Source: Chelatococcus reniformis (GTDB lineage: Bacteria; Pseudomonadota; Alphaproteobacteria; Rhizobiales; Beijerinckiaceae). Taken from it: 64,000 nucleotides of DNA. Under the pieces are notes generated by a model, which worked only from the letters and a program-made list of their open reading frames with translations, was not told the origin of the DNA and ran no database searches. The stretch covers positions 290,175-354,174 of the forward strand of contig NZ_BMGG01000006.1 in assembly GCF_014640075.1 (NCBI RefSeq), in the 5' to 3' direction. Position numbers and translations under genes: made by a program. Of this stretch, positions 1 to 8,790 are shown piece after piece. The stretch's first letter is position 1. Each line of letters starts with the position of its first letter.

Positions 1-664
1 GATAGATATGGGCAAACTCCATCTGCTGCATGCGCTCCTTGGCGAGCGCCAGGGCGAGCGCGGCAGCGGCCGACATCGACACCATCGTCAGCAAGGTCAA
101 CCACGGCGACCAGTCCGGCCGGTCGGCCAGGCTGGCCGTCCCGGGATCGACGGATAGAAGCCGCAGGACGAAGCTGAACGCGGCCGCGCCCAGCGCCAGG
201 GCCAGGAGCAACCGCGAACCCAGGCGATCCGATCGCCCGCGCCAGATCTCGACGATCGCCAAGACGAGGTAACCGATGATCGCGATCACCAGCAGATGGC
301 GGCGTGAAAGCGCCGCCCAGTACAGGACATTGGGGTCAAGTGCGCTTTGGCCGAGCCACAGCAATGCCGGGGCGATCAGGAGCAATGGATTGACCGGGCG
401 ACCATCGAACGACCGTGTCGCTTGCCAGACCAGCGCGTAGGCCAGGATCATCAACGGTGCAGAGACGTAGACCGAGAAGAAGCTCGGAAGGCTGCCGTGC
501 GCGCTCACCAGCACCAGCGCGCACCCCATCGCCAGGAACGCGGCAGCCCACCACCGCAGAGCGCGCGAGCGCCGGTCCAAACCCCACAGGAGCAGCAGAA
601 AGGCTCCCTGCGTCACCGCGATGGCCGCGCTGACGCTCAGAACCGTGGTGTAGTGCAAACTCAT
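1..664 (-). CDS. Membrane sensor N-terminus, probable diguanylate cyclase (partial)
   Basis: The gene runs off the left edge, so only the first 221 or so codons are present. The reading frame stays open to base 1 and begins at an ATG preceded by GGAGG six bases upstream. The visible protein is mostly hydrophobic, with about six to seven membrane segments separated by short Arg-rich loops (for example WGLDRRSRALRWWAAAFLA near residues 28-46) and a closing stretch KERMQQMEF at about 210-218 that looks like the linker into a cytoplasmic output domain. This layout is common in membrane-anchored GGDEF cyclic-di-GMP enzymes of Rhizobiales, but the catalytic domain lies outside the window, so the function is inferred. 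It is transcribed away from the ribosomal protein operon. Confidence 0.6.
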   Translation of the reverse strand, partial: MSLHYTTVLSVSAAIAVTQGAFLLLLWGLDRRSRALRWWAAAFLAMGCALVLVSAHGSLPSFFSVYVSAPLMILAYALVWQATRSFDGRPVNPLLLIAPALLWLGQSALDPNVLYWAALSRRHLLVIAIIGYLVLAIVEIWRGRSDRLGSRLLLALALGAAAFSFVLRLLSVDPGTASLADRPDWSPWLTLLTMVSMSAAAALALALAKERMQQMEFAHIY

Positions 665-1377
665 AATGGGCCTCCAGCCACCAAGCCCATGCGCCATCTC
701 CACTCAGAGACTAGCATCGTTTCCAGAAATAAAAAGTTGCGCCGTTCACCCATTCTCCTTCCTCGGAGGCGGCGAATACAACTTCCGGATGTCATTTCCC
801 GGTCTGTCGCCGTAAACGTGCTAAGTGCAATCGCTGCAGCCCCAGTCCGTTCGGCGGACCGCATTGGCGCCCTTCGCGCTCGGGTGGAATCACCCCATCG
901 CCGAGAAGCGCTCCAGATTCAAAAAGTTGGACCATTTCTGCATTGGACGAGCTCATCCAACGCAGAAATGGTCGAGTGGGGCAGCACTGAGATCGTGACC
1001 GGTTTTGGGCCCCGGCGACGGGTTTGGGCTTTCAAGTCGAGGCATGGTCGCTCAAAGAGTCAAAATCACTGGCTCGAGCCACTCGCGCCACTTCATCCGG
1101 CGCGGGGCGCGCTGTGGCTTCACGCTCGCACGTCGGGCGCCAGCGGCAGGATGATTCTGTCGACACACCCTTGCATTCGGCCGCCTTTTCCGTTAACGAC
1201 CGCGCCTTCGCGTTCGCTCCGGCCGGGGGCTGAACGGACGGTGGTCGCGCTCGCGGCCGCAGGGCCTCAAACCCGTTGTCCCGTGTTCCCGCCTTCGATC
1301 CCATGCTCGGGCCTTGTCAAAGAGGCTCGAAGGGCTTGGCGCCGGGGCAGCGCATGATTGAGAAAGGCCCTTTGTCC
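665..1377. other. 713-base spacer upstream of rpsF, no gene seen
   Basis: I see no convincing gene here. Open frames exist on both strands but show no recognisable protein and no good ribosome binding site. The spacer contains one dispersed palindromic repeat (903-976) and must hold the promoter of the rpsF operon and that of the divergent membrane sensor, neither of which I could place with confidence. Confidence 0.6.
903..976. repeat. Dispersed palindromic repeat, family B
   Basis: Begins with GAAGCGCTCCAGATTCAAAA and contains a 12-base inverted repeat (930-941 against 962-973, GACCATTTCTGC) around an inner palindrome, TTGGA...TCCAA at 943-960. The outer part matches the copy near 39700-39766, but the inner palindrome differs. 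See the finding on exchangeable cores. Confidence 0.7.
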
Positions 1378-1866
1378 ATGCCGCTTTACGAGCATGTGTT
1401 TCTGGCGCGTCAAGATGTGACCGCCCAGCAAGTCGAGGCCCTGGTCGAGCAGTACCGGGGTGTGATCGAGGCCGGTGGCGGCGCCTTCAGGAAGGTCGAG
1501 CCGTGGGGCGTCAAGTCGCTGGCCTACCGCATCAAGAAGAACCGCAAGGCGCATTTCACGCTGCTCAACATCGAGGCCCCTCCGGCGGCGATCGCCGAGA
1601 TGGAGCGCCAGATGGGCATCAGTGAGGATGTCCTGCGTTTCATGACCATCCGTGTCGAGATCCACGAAGACGGCCCCTCGGCCATGATGCAGAAGCGCGA
1701 TCGTGACGAGCGCCGCGAGCGCGATGGCTTCGACCGTGGCGGCGGCTTCGGTGGCGGCGGCCGCTTCGGCGGGGACCGCGGCGGCGACCGCTTCGGCGAC
1801 CGCGGTCCGCGCCGTGAGCGCCCGCGCGAGGCGGAAGCTGCGACCGAGACGACGGAGGAGAACTGA
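1378..1866 (+). CDS. rpsF: 30S ribosomal protein S6 (bS6)
   Basis: Small-subunit ribosomal protein that pairs with S18 on the platform of the 30S subunit. The 162-residue protein starts [15 protein letters not shown] and carries [18 protein letters not shown] at about residues 42-59, which is diagnostic for bS6. An in-frame ATG eight codons upstream exists, but family alignment favours the start at MPLYEHV. From about residue 105 the protein continues in a tail rich in Arg, Asp and Gly ([12 protein letters not shown] and similar), ending in acidic residues; such long charged tails are common in alphaproteobacterial S6 and are probably disordered. It heads the rpsF-rpsR operon, two bases before rpsR. 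Confidence 0.97.
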   Translation: MPLYEHVFLARQDVTAQQVEALVEQYRGVIEAGGGAFRKVEPWGVKSLAYRIKKNRKAHFTLLNIEAPPAAIAEMERQMGISEDVLRFMTIRVEIHEDGPSAMMQKRDRDERRERDGFDRGGGFGGGGRFGGDRGGDRFGDRGPRRERPREAEAATETTEEN

Positions 1867-1868
1867 TC

Positions 1869-2105
1869 ATGGCTGCTGCGCCCCGTCGCCCCTTCTTCCG
1901 TCGCCGCAAGACCTGCCCCTTCTCGGGCCCGAACGCGCCGAAGATCGACTACAAGGACACGCGCCTGCTCTCGCGCTATATTTCCGAGCGCGGCAAGATC
2001 GTGCCATCCCGGATCACGGCCGTTTCGGCCAAGAAGCAGCGCGAGCTCGCCCAGGCGATCAAGCGCGCCCGCTTCCTCGGCCTGCTGCCTTACGTGATCG
2101 GCTGA
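1869..2105 (+). CDS. rpsR: 30S ribosomal protein S18 (bS18)
   Basis: Small-subunit ribosomal protein that binds S6 and 16S rRNA. The 78-residue protein has the typical basic start [14 protein letters not shown], the block [19 protein letters not shown] at residues 27-45 and the ending [13 protein letters not shown], all hallmarks of bS18. It begins two bases after the rpsF stop and is certainly co-transcribed with it. Length equals the family norm. Confidence 0.98.
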   Translation: MAAAPRRPFFRRRKTCPFSGPNAPKIDYKDTRLLSRYISERGKIVPSRITAVSAKKQRELAQAIKRARFLGLLPYVIG

Positions 2106-2130
2106 TCGCAGCCTGGAGTGGCTCGCTGCA

Positions 2131-2150
2131 ATTGGATGAGATCATCCAAT
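2131..2150. repeat. Short perfect palindrome after rpsR (family B core)
   Basis: ATTGGATGA and its exact reverse complement TCATCCAAT flank a two-base centre, 26 bases after rpsR. It is followed by AGCGCTCC, an element seen at the edges of other family B repeats in the window. Its core resembles that of the copy at 943-960. Confidence 0.6.
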
Positions 2151-2313
2151 CGCCAAGCGCTCCTGCCCTGATCGTCGGCCCGCACGCGGGCTGGCGATGT
2201 TCAATCAGTCGCCGGCGGCAGCCACCGCCGCCGGTATTGCTGGGGCCTCCCCCGCCCACGACATTGCGGGCACGGGGCTCCTAACCCTGCATCGGCAGCG
2301 GGACAGCAGGACG

Positions 2314-3264
2314 ATGATGGCATCTCTCGGCGTGGGTATCGGCTGCGGCCTGGTATCCGCACTCCTCTTCGGCGTGATGACGACGGGAACCCCTCTCGGG
2401 GTCCTGCTATCCTATTTCGCGCCGCTGCCCATCTTCATCGCCGCCGTCGGCTGGCCCCACCGCACGGGCCTGCTCGCGGCCTGCGTGGGCATTGCGGTGA
2501 GCACCGTCGCGATCCGCTGGTCCGCCGGCCTCGCCTACGGCGTCAGCCTGGGGCTGCCGGCCTGGTGGCTCGGCTATCTTGCCATGCTCGGCCGGCCCAT
2601 GCCCGACGGCAAGAGCGAATGGTACCCCACCGGCCGGCTGCTGCTGTGGATCGTCGCCATCGCCGCGGTGGTGACCATCCTTGTCCCGCTCGCCCAAGGC
2701 AGTTCGCTGGCGGCCTACCGCGAGGCCATGCGTCGCATTCTCGACGCAGCACTGCGCGGCGAAGCCGGTGCGGACGTCCCGCTCAACTTGCCGGAGGGCG
2801 TCAGCCAGGACGACGTCATTGCGGTCATCGTCGCCGCCATCCCCATCATCAGCGCCATGTTCTTCGTGCCGATCCAGGCCTTCAACCTGTGGCTGGCGGG
2901 CAAGGTCGTCGCGCTCTCGGGGCGCCTGGCGCGGCCCTGGCCGCAGGTCAGCGACACGTTGATGCCGCGCTTCGCGCTGGCGCTGCTCGTCGCCGGCGTG
3001 GGGCTGGCGCTGCTCGGCGACGGTCTCGTGTCCTTCGTCGCCCAGGCGCTGTGCGGCGCCCTCGCTGCCGCCTTCGCCCTGCAAGGCCTCGGGGCGCTCC
3101 ACGCCCTGACACGGGACAAGCCGGCCCGGCCCGCCATCCTCGGCGGCGTCTACCTGCTGCTCGCCATCCTCAACGTCTGGATGCTGCCGCTGCTCGCGCT
3201 GGGCGGCGCCGTCGACACCCTATTGCAGCGCGGGCGAACCGCTCCGCCGCCACTCAAATCCTGA
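2314..3264 (+). CDS. DUF2232 membrane protein
   Basis: Polytopic inner-membrane protein of 316 residues with roughly eight hydrophobic segments, the last near residues 285-310. DUF2232 proteins are found between rpsR and rplI in many Rhizobiales, which is exactly this position; their molecular role is not established. The upstream frame is open for another 39 codons, but the ATG pair at 2314/2317 preceded by AGCAGG fits the family start better than the distal ATG at 2197, which overlaps the repeat-containing spacer. RplI follows after 29 bases on the same strand. Confidence 0.85.
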   Translation: MMASLGVGIGCGLVSALLFGVMTTGTPLGVLLSYFAPLPIFIAAVGWPHRTGLLAACVGIAVSTVAIRWSAGLAYGVSLGLPAWWLGYLAMLGRPMPDGKSEWYPTGRLLLWIVAIAAVVTILVPLAQGSSLAAYREAMRRILDAALRGEAGADVPLNLPEGVSQDDVIAVIVAAIPIISAMFFVPIQAFNLWLAGKVVALSGRLARPWPQVSDTLMPRFALALLVAGVGLALLGDGLVSFVAQALCGALAAAFALQGLGALHALTRDKPARPAILGGVYLLLAILNVWMLPLLALGGAVDTLLQRGRTAPPPLKS

Positions 3265-3293
3265 CCCAAATCCGAACGACTGGAGAAAGTACC

Positions 3294-3860
3294 ATGGAAG
3301 TCATACTGCTGGAGCGCGTGGCCAAGCTCGGCCAGATGGGCGAGACCGTCCGTGTCAAGGACGGCTACGCTCGCAATTTCCTGCTGCCGCGCGGCAAGGC
3401 CTTGCGCGCCACCAAGGACAATAAGGCGAAGTTCGAGACTCAGCGGGCGCAGCTGGAGGTGCGCAACCTTGAGCGGCGCGCCGAGGCCGAGAAGGTGGCC
3501 GAGAAGCTCGACGGGCAGAACTTCGTCATGATCCGGCAGGCCGGCGAAACCGGCGTGTTGTACGGTTCAGTCGCCCCCCGCGACATCGCCGAGGCGCTGA
3601 CCGGCGGCGGCTTCACCGTGGCCCGCCAGCAGATCTGGCTCAGCGAGCCGATCAAGACCCTCGGTCTGCACCAGGTTCCGGTGAGCCTGCATCCGGAGGT
3701 CGAGGTGCACGTGACCATCAACGTCGCCCGCAGTGCCGAGGAAGCGGAGCGCCAGTCGCGCGGCGAAGAGGTGACCGTTCGCGAGGAAACCAACCTCGAC
3801 GACCTGGGCCTCGAAGTCGGCGCGGCGCTCGCCGAAGCGGGCGACAACGTCGAGCTCTAG
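3294..3860 (+). CDS. rplI: 50S ribosomal protein L9 (bL9)
   Basis: Large-subunit ribosomal protein binding 23S rRNA at the base of the L1 stalk. The N-terminal domain shows [13 protein letters not shown], then [17 protein letters not shown] at about residues 23-39, the classic L9 signature. A helical linker rich in Arg and Glu and a C-terminal domain follow; an acidic tail extends to residue 188, typical for the order. The start has GGAGAAAG upstream. The TAG stop codon (3858-3860) is the first part of a palindromic repeat, and a strong terminator follows at 3961. Confidence 0.98.
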   Translation: MEVILLERVAKLGQMGETVRVKDGYARNFLLPRGKALRATKDNKAKFETQRAQLEVRNLERRAEAEKVAEKLDGQNFVMIRQAGETGVLYGSVAPRDIAEALTGGGFTVARQQIWLSEPIKTLGLHQVPVSLHPEVEVHVTINVARSAEEAERQSRGEEVTVREETNLDDLGLEVGAALAEAGDNVEL

Positions 3861-3940
3861 AGCATTTCCCGATCAGATGGAATCATCTGGTGCGCTTCTC
3901 TCTGATCGGGTGATTTTACCCGATCAAGAAGCGCTCGGAG
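3858..3940. repeat. Family B palindromic repeat overlapping the rplI stop
   Basis: Starts with CTAGAGCATTTC, whose TAG is the rplI stop codon. It contains CCCGATCAG (3868-3876) paired with CTGATCGGG (3902-3910), an inner AGATG/CATCT hairpin, and a second hairpin GATCGGGT/ACCCGATC (3904-3911, 3918-3925). The last two share bases, so the RNA could fold in alternative ways. Confidence 0.7.
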
Positions 3941-3960
3941 CGAGCCTCGGACGAGCAGAC

Positions 3961-3999
3961 CGACGGGCGCCGCGGCAACGCGGCGCCCGTCGGTGTTTT
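3961..3999 (+). terminator. Rho-independent terminator after rplI
   Basis: A perfect 14-base-pair stem (CGACGGGCGCCGCG, 3961-3974, against 3979-3992) with a GCAA tetraloop is followed by GTGTTTT. This is the strongest intrinsic terminator seen in the window and closes the rpsF-rpsR-DUF2232-rplI operon. Confidence 0.9.
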
Positions 4000-4400
4000 C
4001 GCGTTGCACTTCAGGTTCGAAGGGACGATGAGCATTTCGCCGTCGGACGGCCTCATCGAATCGCGAAATGCGCGAACAGCTCTGTGAATCACTGTGGATG
4101 GGTGCACGCCACAGCGGCCCGCCCAAGGCGACGCCTGTGGATCGCGCGACGACGCGCGCGCCTGCGTCGTGCATGTCACAGCGGGCCCGTTCCGCCGTGG
4201 TAGCGTCCGCGGCTCGACTTGGAACGCTTTCCGATCGGACGGGTACATCCGACCGGGGCGGCGCGCTCCAGGATCATGCCGCGATCGGACACCGCCCGTT
4301 TGGTATGCTCCGACTGCTTCGATTCGGAGCGCTCATCCTCGCGCCGCGCGCTGCCGCCGGGTGCGGGATTAGCCTCCCGGCACGCACGGATGGGACCCCG
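4000..4400. other. Spacer before dnaB with two more palindromic elements
   Basis: No gene is seen. It holds an inverted repeat GCATTTCGC (4032-4040) against GCGAAATGC (4063-4071) and a further family B-like element around 4217-4273 (GGAACGCTTTCCGATCGG ... GGCGCGCTCC). The dnaB promoter should lie in the last 150 bases but I could not define it. Confidence 0.55.
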
Positions 4401-5894
4401 ATGGCTTCGGCAAATGCGCTTGCGACCCGCCTCGACGTTCCGACCGAGCCCGACTACCGCCTGGCGCCCCACAACCTTGACGCCGAAATGGCCCTGCTCG
4501 GAGCCATCCTCGTCAACAACGACGCCTTCTACCGAGTCTCCGACTTCCTCGAGCCCATCCACTTCTACGAAGAGCTTCACCGGCGCATCTTCGAGATCGC
4601 CTCGAGCCTGATCCGCGCTGGCAAGGTGGCGACGCCGATCACGATGAAGACCTTCATCGGCGAGACCGACCTCGGGGGCCTCACCGCGTCGCAATATCTG
4701 GCGCGGCTGGCAGCCGAGGCGACGACGATCATCAATGCGGAGGACTACGGCCGCACCATCTACGACCTGGCGCTGCGCCGCAATCTCATCGGCATCGGCG
4801 AGGACATGGTCAACCTCGCCTACGACGCGCCGGTCGAGGCCTCGCCGCGCGATCAGATCGAGGAGGCGGAGCGCAAGCTCTATGCGCTCGCCGAGACCGG
4901 CCGTTACGAGGGCGGCTTCCAGGCGTTCTCCGGTGCTCTCGCCACTGCCATCGACATGGCGGCGGCGGCTTACAAGCGCGACGGCCAGCTCTCGGGCGTC
5001 GCCACGGGCCTCAGCGACCTCGACCAGAAGATGGGCGGCCTGCAGCGGTCGGACCTGGTGATCCTCGCCGGCCGCCCCGGCATGGGCAAGACGGCGCTCG
5101 CGACCAACATTGCCTTCAACGTGGCCCGCGCCTACGCCAGCGAACGGCGCCAGGACGGTTCGCTCGAGACCGTCAACGGCGGCATCGTTGGCTTCTTCTC
5201 GCTGGAAATGTCGGCCGAACAATTGGCGAGCCGCATCATCGCCGAACAGTCGGGAGTGCCCTCCTACAAGATCCGGCGCGGCGACCTGCACGAGGACGAA
5301 TTCGTCAGGATCACCGACGCGGCGCGCGAGATGCAGACGCTGCCGCTCTACATCGACCAGACCGGCGGCATCTCCATCGCCCAGCTCACGGCCCGCGCCC
5401 GGCGACTGAAGCGTCAGAAGGGCCTCGACATGCTCGTCGTCGATTATCTCCAGCTGCTATCCGGCTCCAGCAAGAAAGGGGACAACCGCGTGCAGGAGAT
5501 GACCGAGATCACCACCGGCATGAAGGCGTTGGCCAAGGAGCTCAACGTCCCGATCATCGCGTTGTCGCAGCTCTCCCGACAGGTCGAGCAGCGCGACGAC
5601 AAGCGGCCGCAACTCTCGGATCTGCGCGAATCCGGATCGATCGAGCAGGATGCCGACGTCGTGATGTTCGTGTTCCGCGAGGAGTACTACTTGAAGAACA
5701 AGGAGCCCAAGATGGGCACCGAAGAGTACTTCAAGTGGCAGACTGACATGGAAGCGGCGCACAACAAGGCCGAGGTCATCATCGGCAAGCAGCGCCACGG
5801 GCCGACCGGCATGGTCCCGCTAGCCTTCCACGCCGAGGTCACACGCTTCTCCAACCTGGCGCAGGACGACCGGTTGCCGCAGCAGATACCGTAG
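4401..5894 (+). CDS. dnaB: Replicative DNA helicase DnaB
   Basis: Hexameric 5'-3' helicase that unwinds DNA at the replication fork. The 497-residue protein has the N-terminal domain starting PHNLDAEMALLGAILVNNDAF (residues 20-40), then the RecA-like core with Walker A GRPGMGKTA (near 224-232), FFSLEMSAEQLASRI, Walker B LDMLVVDYLQLL and the C-terminal LRESGSIEQDADVVMF block. No intein is visible. The frame is open far upstream, but the ATG at 4401 gives the normal family length and avoids translating the palindromic spacer. The alanine racemase gene follows on the same strand. Confidence 0.97.
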   Translation: MASANALATRLDVPTEPDYRLAPHNLDAEMALLGAILVNNDAFYRVSDFLEPIHFYEELHRRIFEIASSLIRAGKVATPITMKTFIGETDLGGLTASQYLARLAAEATTIINAEDYGRTIYDLALRRNLIGIGEDMVNLAYDAPVEASPRDQIEEAERKLYALAETGRYEGGFQAFSGALATAIDMAAAAYKRDGQLSGVATGLSDLDQKMGGLQRSDLVILAGRPGMGKTALATNIAFNVARAYASERRQDGSLETVNGGIVGFFSLEMSAEQLASRIIAEQSGVPSYKIRRGDLHEDEFVRITDAAREMQTLPLYIDQTGGISIAQLTARARRLKRQKGLDMLVVDYLQLLSGSSKKGDNRVQEMTEITTGMKALAKELNVPIIALSQLSRQVEQRDDKRPQLSDLRESGSIEQDADVVMFVFREEYYLKNKEPKMGTEEYFKWQTDMEAAHNKAEVIIGKQRHGPTGMVPLAFHAEVTRFSNLAQDDRLPQQIP

Positions 5895-5987
5895 CGCGTG
5901 GCGCCGTCGGCCGGGCGTGCCGGCGCCCGAGCGGGGAAGCGGGACAGCCGCGGAGGAAGCGCCACACGGATGGGATCGGGAGAGACC

Positions 5988-7136
5988 ATGCAGCAGGACG
6001 GTGGCGGCGCTGAGGCCGAGCAACTCGCAGGCGCGCTCCTGACCATCGATCTCGACGCCCTGGCCGCCAACTGGCGCGCTCTGGCGGCCAGGGCCGCCGA
6101 GGCCGAATGCGCCGCGGTGGTCAAGGCCGACGCCTATGGCATCGGCATCGAGCCGGCGGTTGCAGCGTTGGCCAGGGCCGGCTGCCAAACGTTCTTCGTC
6201 GCCCATCCAGGTGAGGGGGTTCGCGCGCGAGCGGTCGCTCCCGGCGCGACCGTCTACGTGCTCAACGGTCTGCCACCGGGGGCGGCCGGCGCATTCGTCT
6301 CGGCGGGCCTGCGCCCGGTGCTCGGCGCGCCGGCCGAGGTCGACGAGTGGTGCGAATTCGCCGCCACCCGCGGCGGGCCTCTGCCGGCGGCCGTCCACAT
6401 CGACACGGGCATGAACAGGCTGGGGCTGACCCTCGCGGAGGCGCGCGTCCTGGCAGCGCGGCGCACCGAAGGGCCTTTTTTCCAGATCGCCCTGGTGATG
6501 AGCCACCTGGTGGCCGCCGAAGAGGCCGACAGGCCGATCAACCGGCTGCAGATCGAACGATTTGCGGCGGTGCGCGCCCTGTTTCCGCGCGTTCCCGCCT
6601 CGCTCTGCAATTCCTCCGGCCTGTTCCTGCCACAATCTCCCTGTCTCGACCTGGTCCGGCCGGGCTACGCGCTTTACGGCGGCAACCCCACGCCCGGCCA
6701 GCCCAACCCGATGCGCCCCGTCATCGGTCTCGCCGCTCGGGTCATCCAGGTGCGCGAGGCCGCGGCCGGCGACACGGTTGGCTACAACGGCCGCTGGGCG
6801 GCGCGTGCGGGATGCCGCATCGCGACGATCTCGTGCGGCTATGCCGACGGCATTCCGCGGGCTGCCAGCGGCACTGACGGCAGGCCGGCGGGGCTCGGCG
6901 GGGTTGCCCTGGTCAACGGCCAGCCGTGCCCGTTTGCAGGCGTCATTTCCATGGACCTGATCACCGTCGACGTCACCGACACTCCCCCCGGCGCGGTGAA
7001 GGTGGGCGATCGGGTCACCTTGATCGGTGGCCCGCTCGACCTGGAGACGGTGGCTGCGCGGGCCGGCACCATCGGCTACGAGATCCTGACGAGCCTCGGC
7101 CGCCGCTACGCGCGCCGCTATCTGGGCGGTGCGTGA
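5988..7136 (+). CDS. alr: Alanine racemase (PLP-dependent)
   Basis: Interconverts L- and D-alanine for peptidoglycan synthesis in the cytoplasm. The 382-residue protein shows VVKADAYGIG (about residues 43-52), containing the Lys that binds pyridoxal phosphate, HIDTGMNRLG in the barrel, and GYNGRWAARAG with GVISMDLITVDVTD in the C-terminal domain. I chose the ATG at 5988 because GGGAGAG precedes it; another in-frame ATG lies at 5970. In related genomes alr is followed by radA; here a P450/ferredoxin pair on the opposite strand lies between them, with only 25 bases between the convergent stops. Confidence 0.95.
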   Translation: MQQDGGGAEAEQLAGALLTIDLDALAANWRALAARAAEAECAAVVKADAYGIGIEPAVAALARAGCQTFFVAHPGEGVRARAVAPGATVYVLNGLPPGAAGAFVSAGLRPVLGAPAEVDEWCEFAATRGGPLPAAVHIDTGMNRLGLTLAEARVLAARRTEGPFFQIALVMSHLVAAEEADRPINRLQIERFAAVRALFPRVPASLCNSSGLFLPQSPCLDLVRPGYALYGGNPTPGQPNPMRPVIGLAARVIQVREAAAGDTVGYNGRWAARAGCRIATISCGYADGIPRAASGTDGRPAGLGGVALVNGQPCPFAGVISMDLITVDVTDTPPGAVKVGDRVTLIGGPLDLETVAARAGTIGYEILTSLGRRYARRYLGGA

Positions 7137-7161
7137 GGCAAGGCCGCTCCGCTCGCCGACC

Positions 7162-8373
7162 TCATGCGGCCGCGAAAATGAGCGGCAGAGACCGGGGGCC
7201 GCGCACCGTGCCCTCCGACCAGGTGATCGGCAGGCCCGGGTCGGGCCGGAACTCCGGAATGCGCCGCAGCCACTCCTCGATGGCGACGGTCATCTCCATG
7301 CGGGCCAGATTCGAGCCGACGCAGCGGTGGATGCCGAGGCCGAAAGCGGCATGGGGGTTGATCTTGCGATCGATGAGAACCTCGTCCGCCCGCGCGAACA
7401 TGGCCGGGTCGCGGTTCGCCGCCGGAAACGACAGCAGCACCATCTGACCGGCCTTGAACGGACAGCCGTTGACCTCGGTGTCCTCCATCACCTCCCGCGC
7501 CATGGTGACGGGCGCGTAGGCGCGCAGGAATTCCTCTATCGCCGTCGGCATCAGCTCCGGTTCGGTGATGAGCCTCTGGGCGTCGGAGGGCGTGCGCGCA
7601 AGGTGCCATAGCGATGCCCCGATGGCGCTCCATGTCGTGTCGATGCCCGCGATGAGCAGGAGCCGCAGCATGCCCAGAGCCAGATCGTCGCGGATCGGCT
7701 CGCCGTCGATGCGCGCCTCCATCACCCGGGTGATCAGATCGTAGCGCGGTGCGCCTCGCCGCTTGTCGATCTCTGCCGAGAAGTAGGCGGTCATCTCGCC
7801 CACGGCCTTCCACAGCAGATCGTCGTCGGTGATCCCGAGTTCCAGGATCTCATGGATCCAGCGGATGTAGAGGTCGCCATCCTCCTCGGGCACGCCGAGC
7901 ATTGCCGCGATGACCCGGACCGGGATGTGCCGGCTGTAGCGCTGCGCTGCATCGCATCCCCCGTCGGCAATGAAGTCGTCGATCAGCTGATTGCAGATCC
8001 GTCGCGCCTTCGGTTCGATCCTGGCGATCTCGTCGGGGGTGAACGGCGGCAGCAGCACCTGCTTCAGGGCCTTGTGGCGCGGCGGGTCGCTGGTGATCGG
8101 CGGCGCCGGCGAGGCCTGCTCGGGACGGTGCTCGCGCACGATGACGCGCCGGGAGGAGAAATGTGCGGTGTCGTAGGCGATCGCCTTCACGTCCGCGTAG
8201 CGCGTCGGCAGGTAGGCTCCGAGGAATCGGTCGGTGTGCGCCACCGGACAGCTGGCACGCAGCTCATCCCAGATCGCATACGGGTCGGCCTGCCAGCGCG
8301 GATCCAGGTGATCCCAATCGTTTGCCCAGTCGCGCACCGGCGGGCGGCTGGAGGTGGAGTGTGCGTCGGTCAT
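7162..8373 (-). CDS. Cytochrome P450
   Basis: Haem monooxygenase of the soluble bacterial type, 403 residues. All key motifs are present: the oxygen-activating I-helix AGIDTT (242-247), the ExxR motif EFLR (281-284) and the haem-binding loop FGLGIHRCVG with the thiolate ligand Cys351. The substrate cannot be read from the sequence. The ATG (8373) overlaps the TGA of the upstream ferredoxin gene as ATGA and is preceded by GGAGGA, so the two are translationally coupled and the ferredoxin is very likely its electron donor. A ferredoxin reductase is not encoded nearby. The pair sits inside an otherwise conserved housekeeping block, on the opposite strand, suggesting insertion. Confidence 0.95.
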   Translation of the reverse strand: MTDAHSTSSRPPVRDWANDWDHLDPRWQADPYAIWDELRASCPVAHTDRFLGAYLPTRYADVKAIAYDTAHFSSRRVIVREHRPEQASPAPPITSDPPRHKALKQVLLPPFTPDEIARIEPKARRICNQLIDDFIADGGCDAAQRYSRHIPVRVIAAMLGVPEEDGDLYIRWIHEILELGITDDDLLWKAVGEMTAYFSAEIDKRRGAPRYDLITRVMEARIDGEPIRDDLALGMLRLLLIAGIDTTWSAIGASLWHLARTPSDAQRLITEPELMPTAIEEFLRAYAPVTMAREVMEDTEVNGCPFKAGQMVLLSFPAANRDPAMFARADEVLIDRKINPHAAFGLGIHRCVGSNLARMEMTVAIEEWLRRIPEFRPDPGLPITWSEGTVRGPRSLPLIFAAA

Positions 8374-8591
8374 CGCCGGTCCTCCCCAGCCAGTTCCACC
8401 GCGAACTCCGGGCAATTGGCCCGGGCCAGCGCCGCCTTCTTCTCCAGGCCGCGCGGCACCGTGCCGTCGCCGACCTCACGGGCATTGCCGAACTCGTCGA
8501 GCTCGAACAGCTCCGGCGCCAGGGCCTTGCAGCGATTGTGCCCCTGACACTTGTCCGGATTGACGTGGATCTTTCGCGTGCTCTCGGGCAT
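8370..8591 (-). CDS. Ferredoxin, probably [3Fe-4S], P450 partner
   Basis: Small electron carrier of 73 residues. It has the cluster ligands CQGHNRC near residues 15-21 (the spaced pair with a non-Cys middle position typical of [3Fe-4S] ferredoxins) and a third Cys in ANCPEFAV near residues 58-65, plus the acidic FELDEFGNA segment seen in P450-linked ferredoxins. The ATG follows GGAGGAACATCGA. Its TGA overlaps the P450 start codon, so both are made from one message. Reduction must come from a reductase encoded elsewhere. Confidence 0.9.
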   Translation of the reverse strand: MPESTRKIHVNPDKCQGHNRCKALAPELFELDEFGNAREVGDGTVPRGLEKKAALARANCPEFAVELAGEDRR

Positions 8592-8790
8592 TCGATGTTC
8601 CTCCCGCCTGTCCTTTTGCGGTGAGGGTAGCGCAGGCTCGGGCCCGCATCCATTCGCCTTCAGTCCACCTGGCGCCGCGGCCGCAGGTGCCGCCGCGCCG
8701 GCCACTTTTGTGCGCCGGGTAGAGTATGCAAGGACGACGAGCGCGCCCGACGACGAATCGGGCGCGATGGACTTTTGACACAGGCGTACG

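Noticed and set aside
2407-3102. Long open frame on the minus strand inside the DUF2232 gene
   Set aside because: It is the antisense of a GC-rich coding region; the product is a low-complexity run of Arg, Glu and His with no motif and no ribosome binding site.
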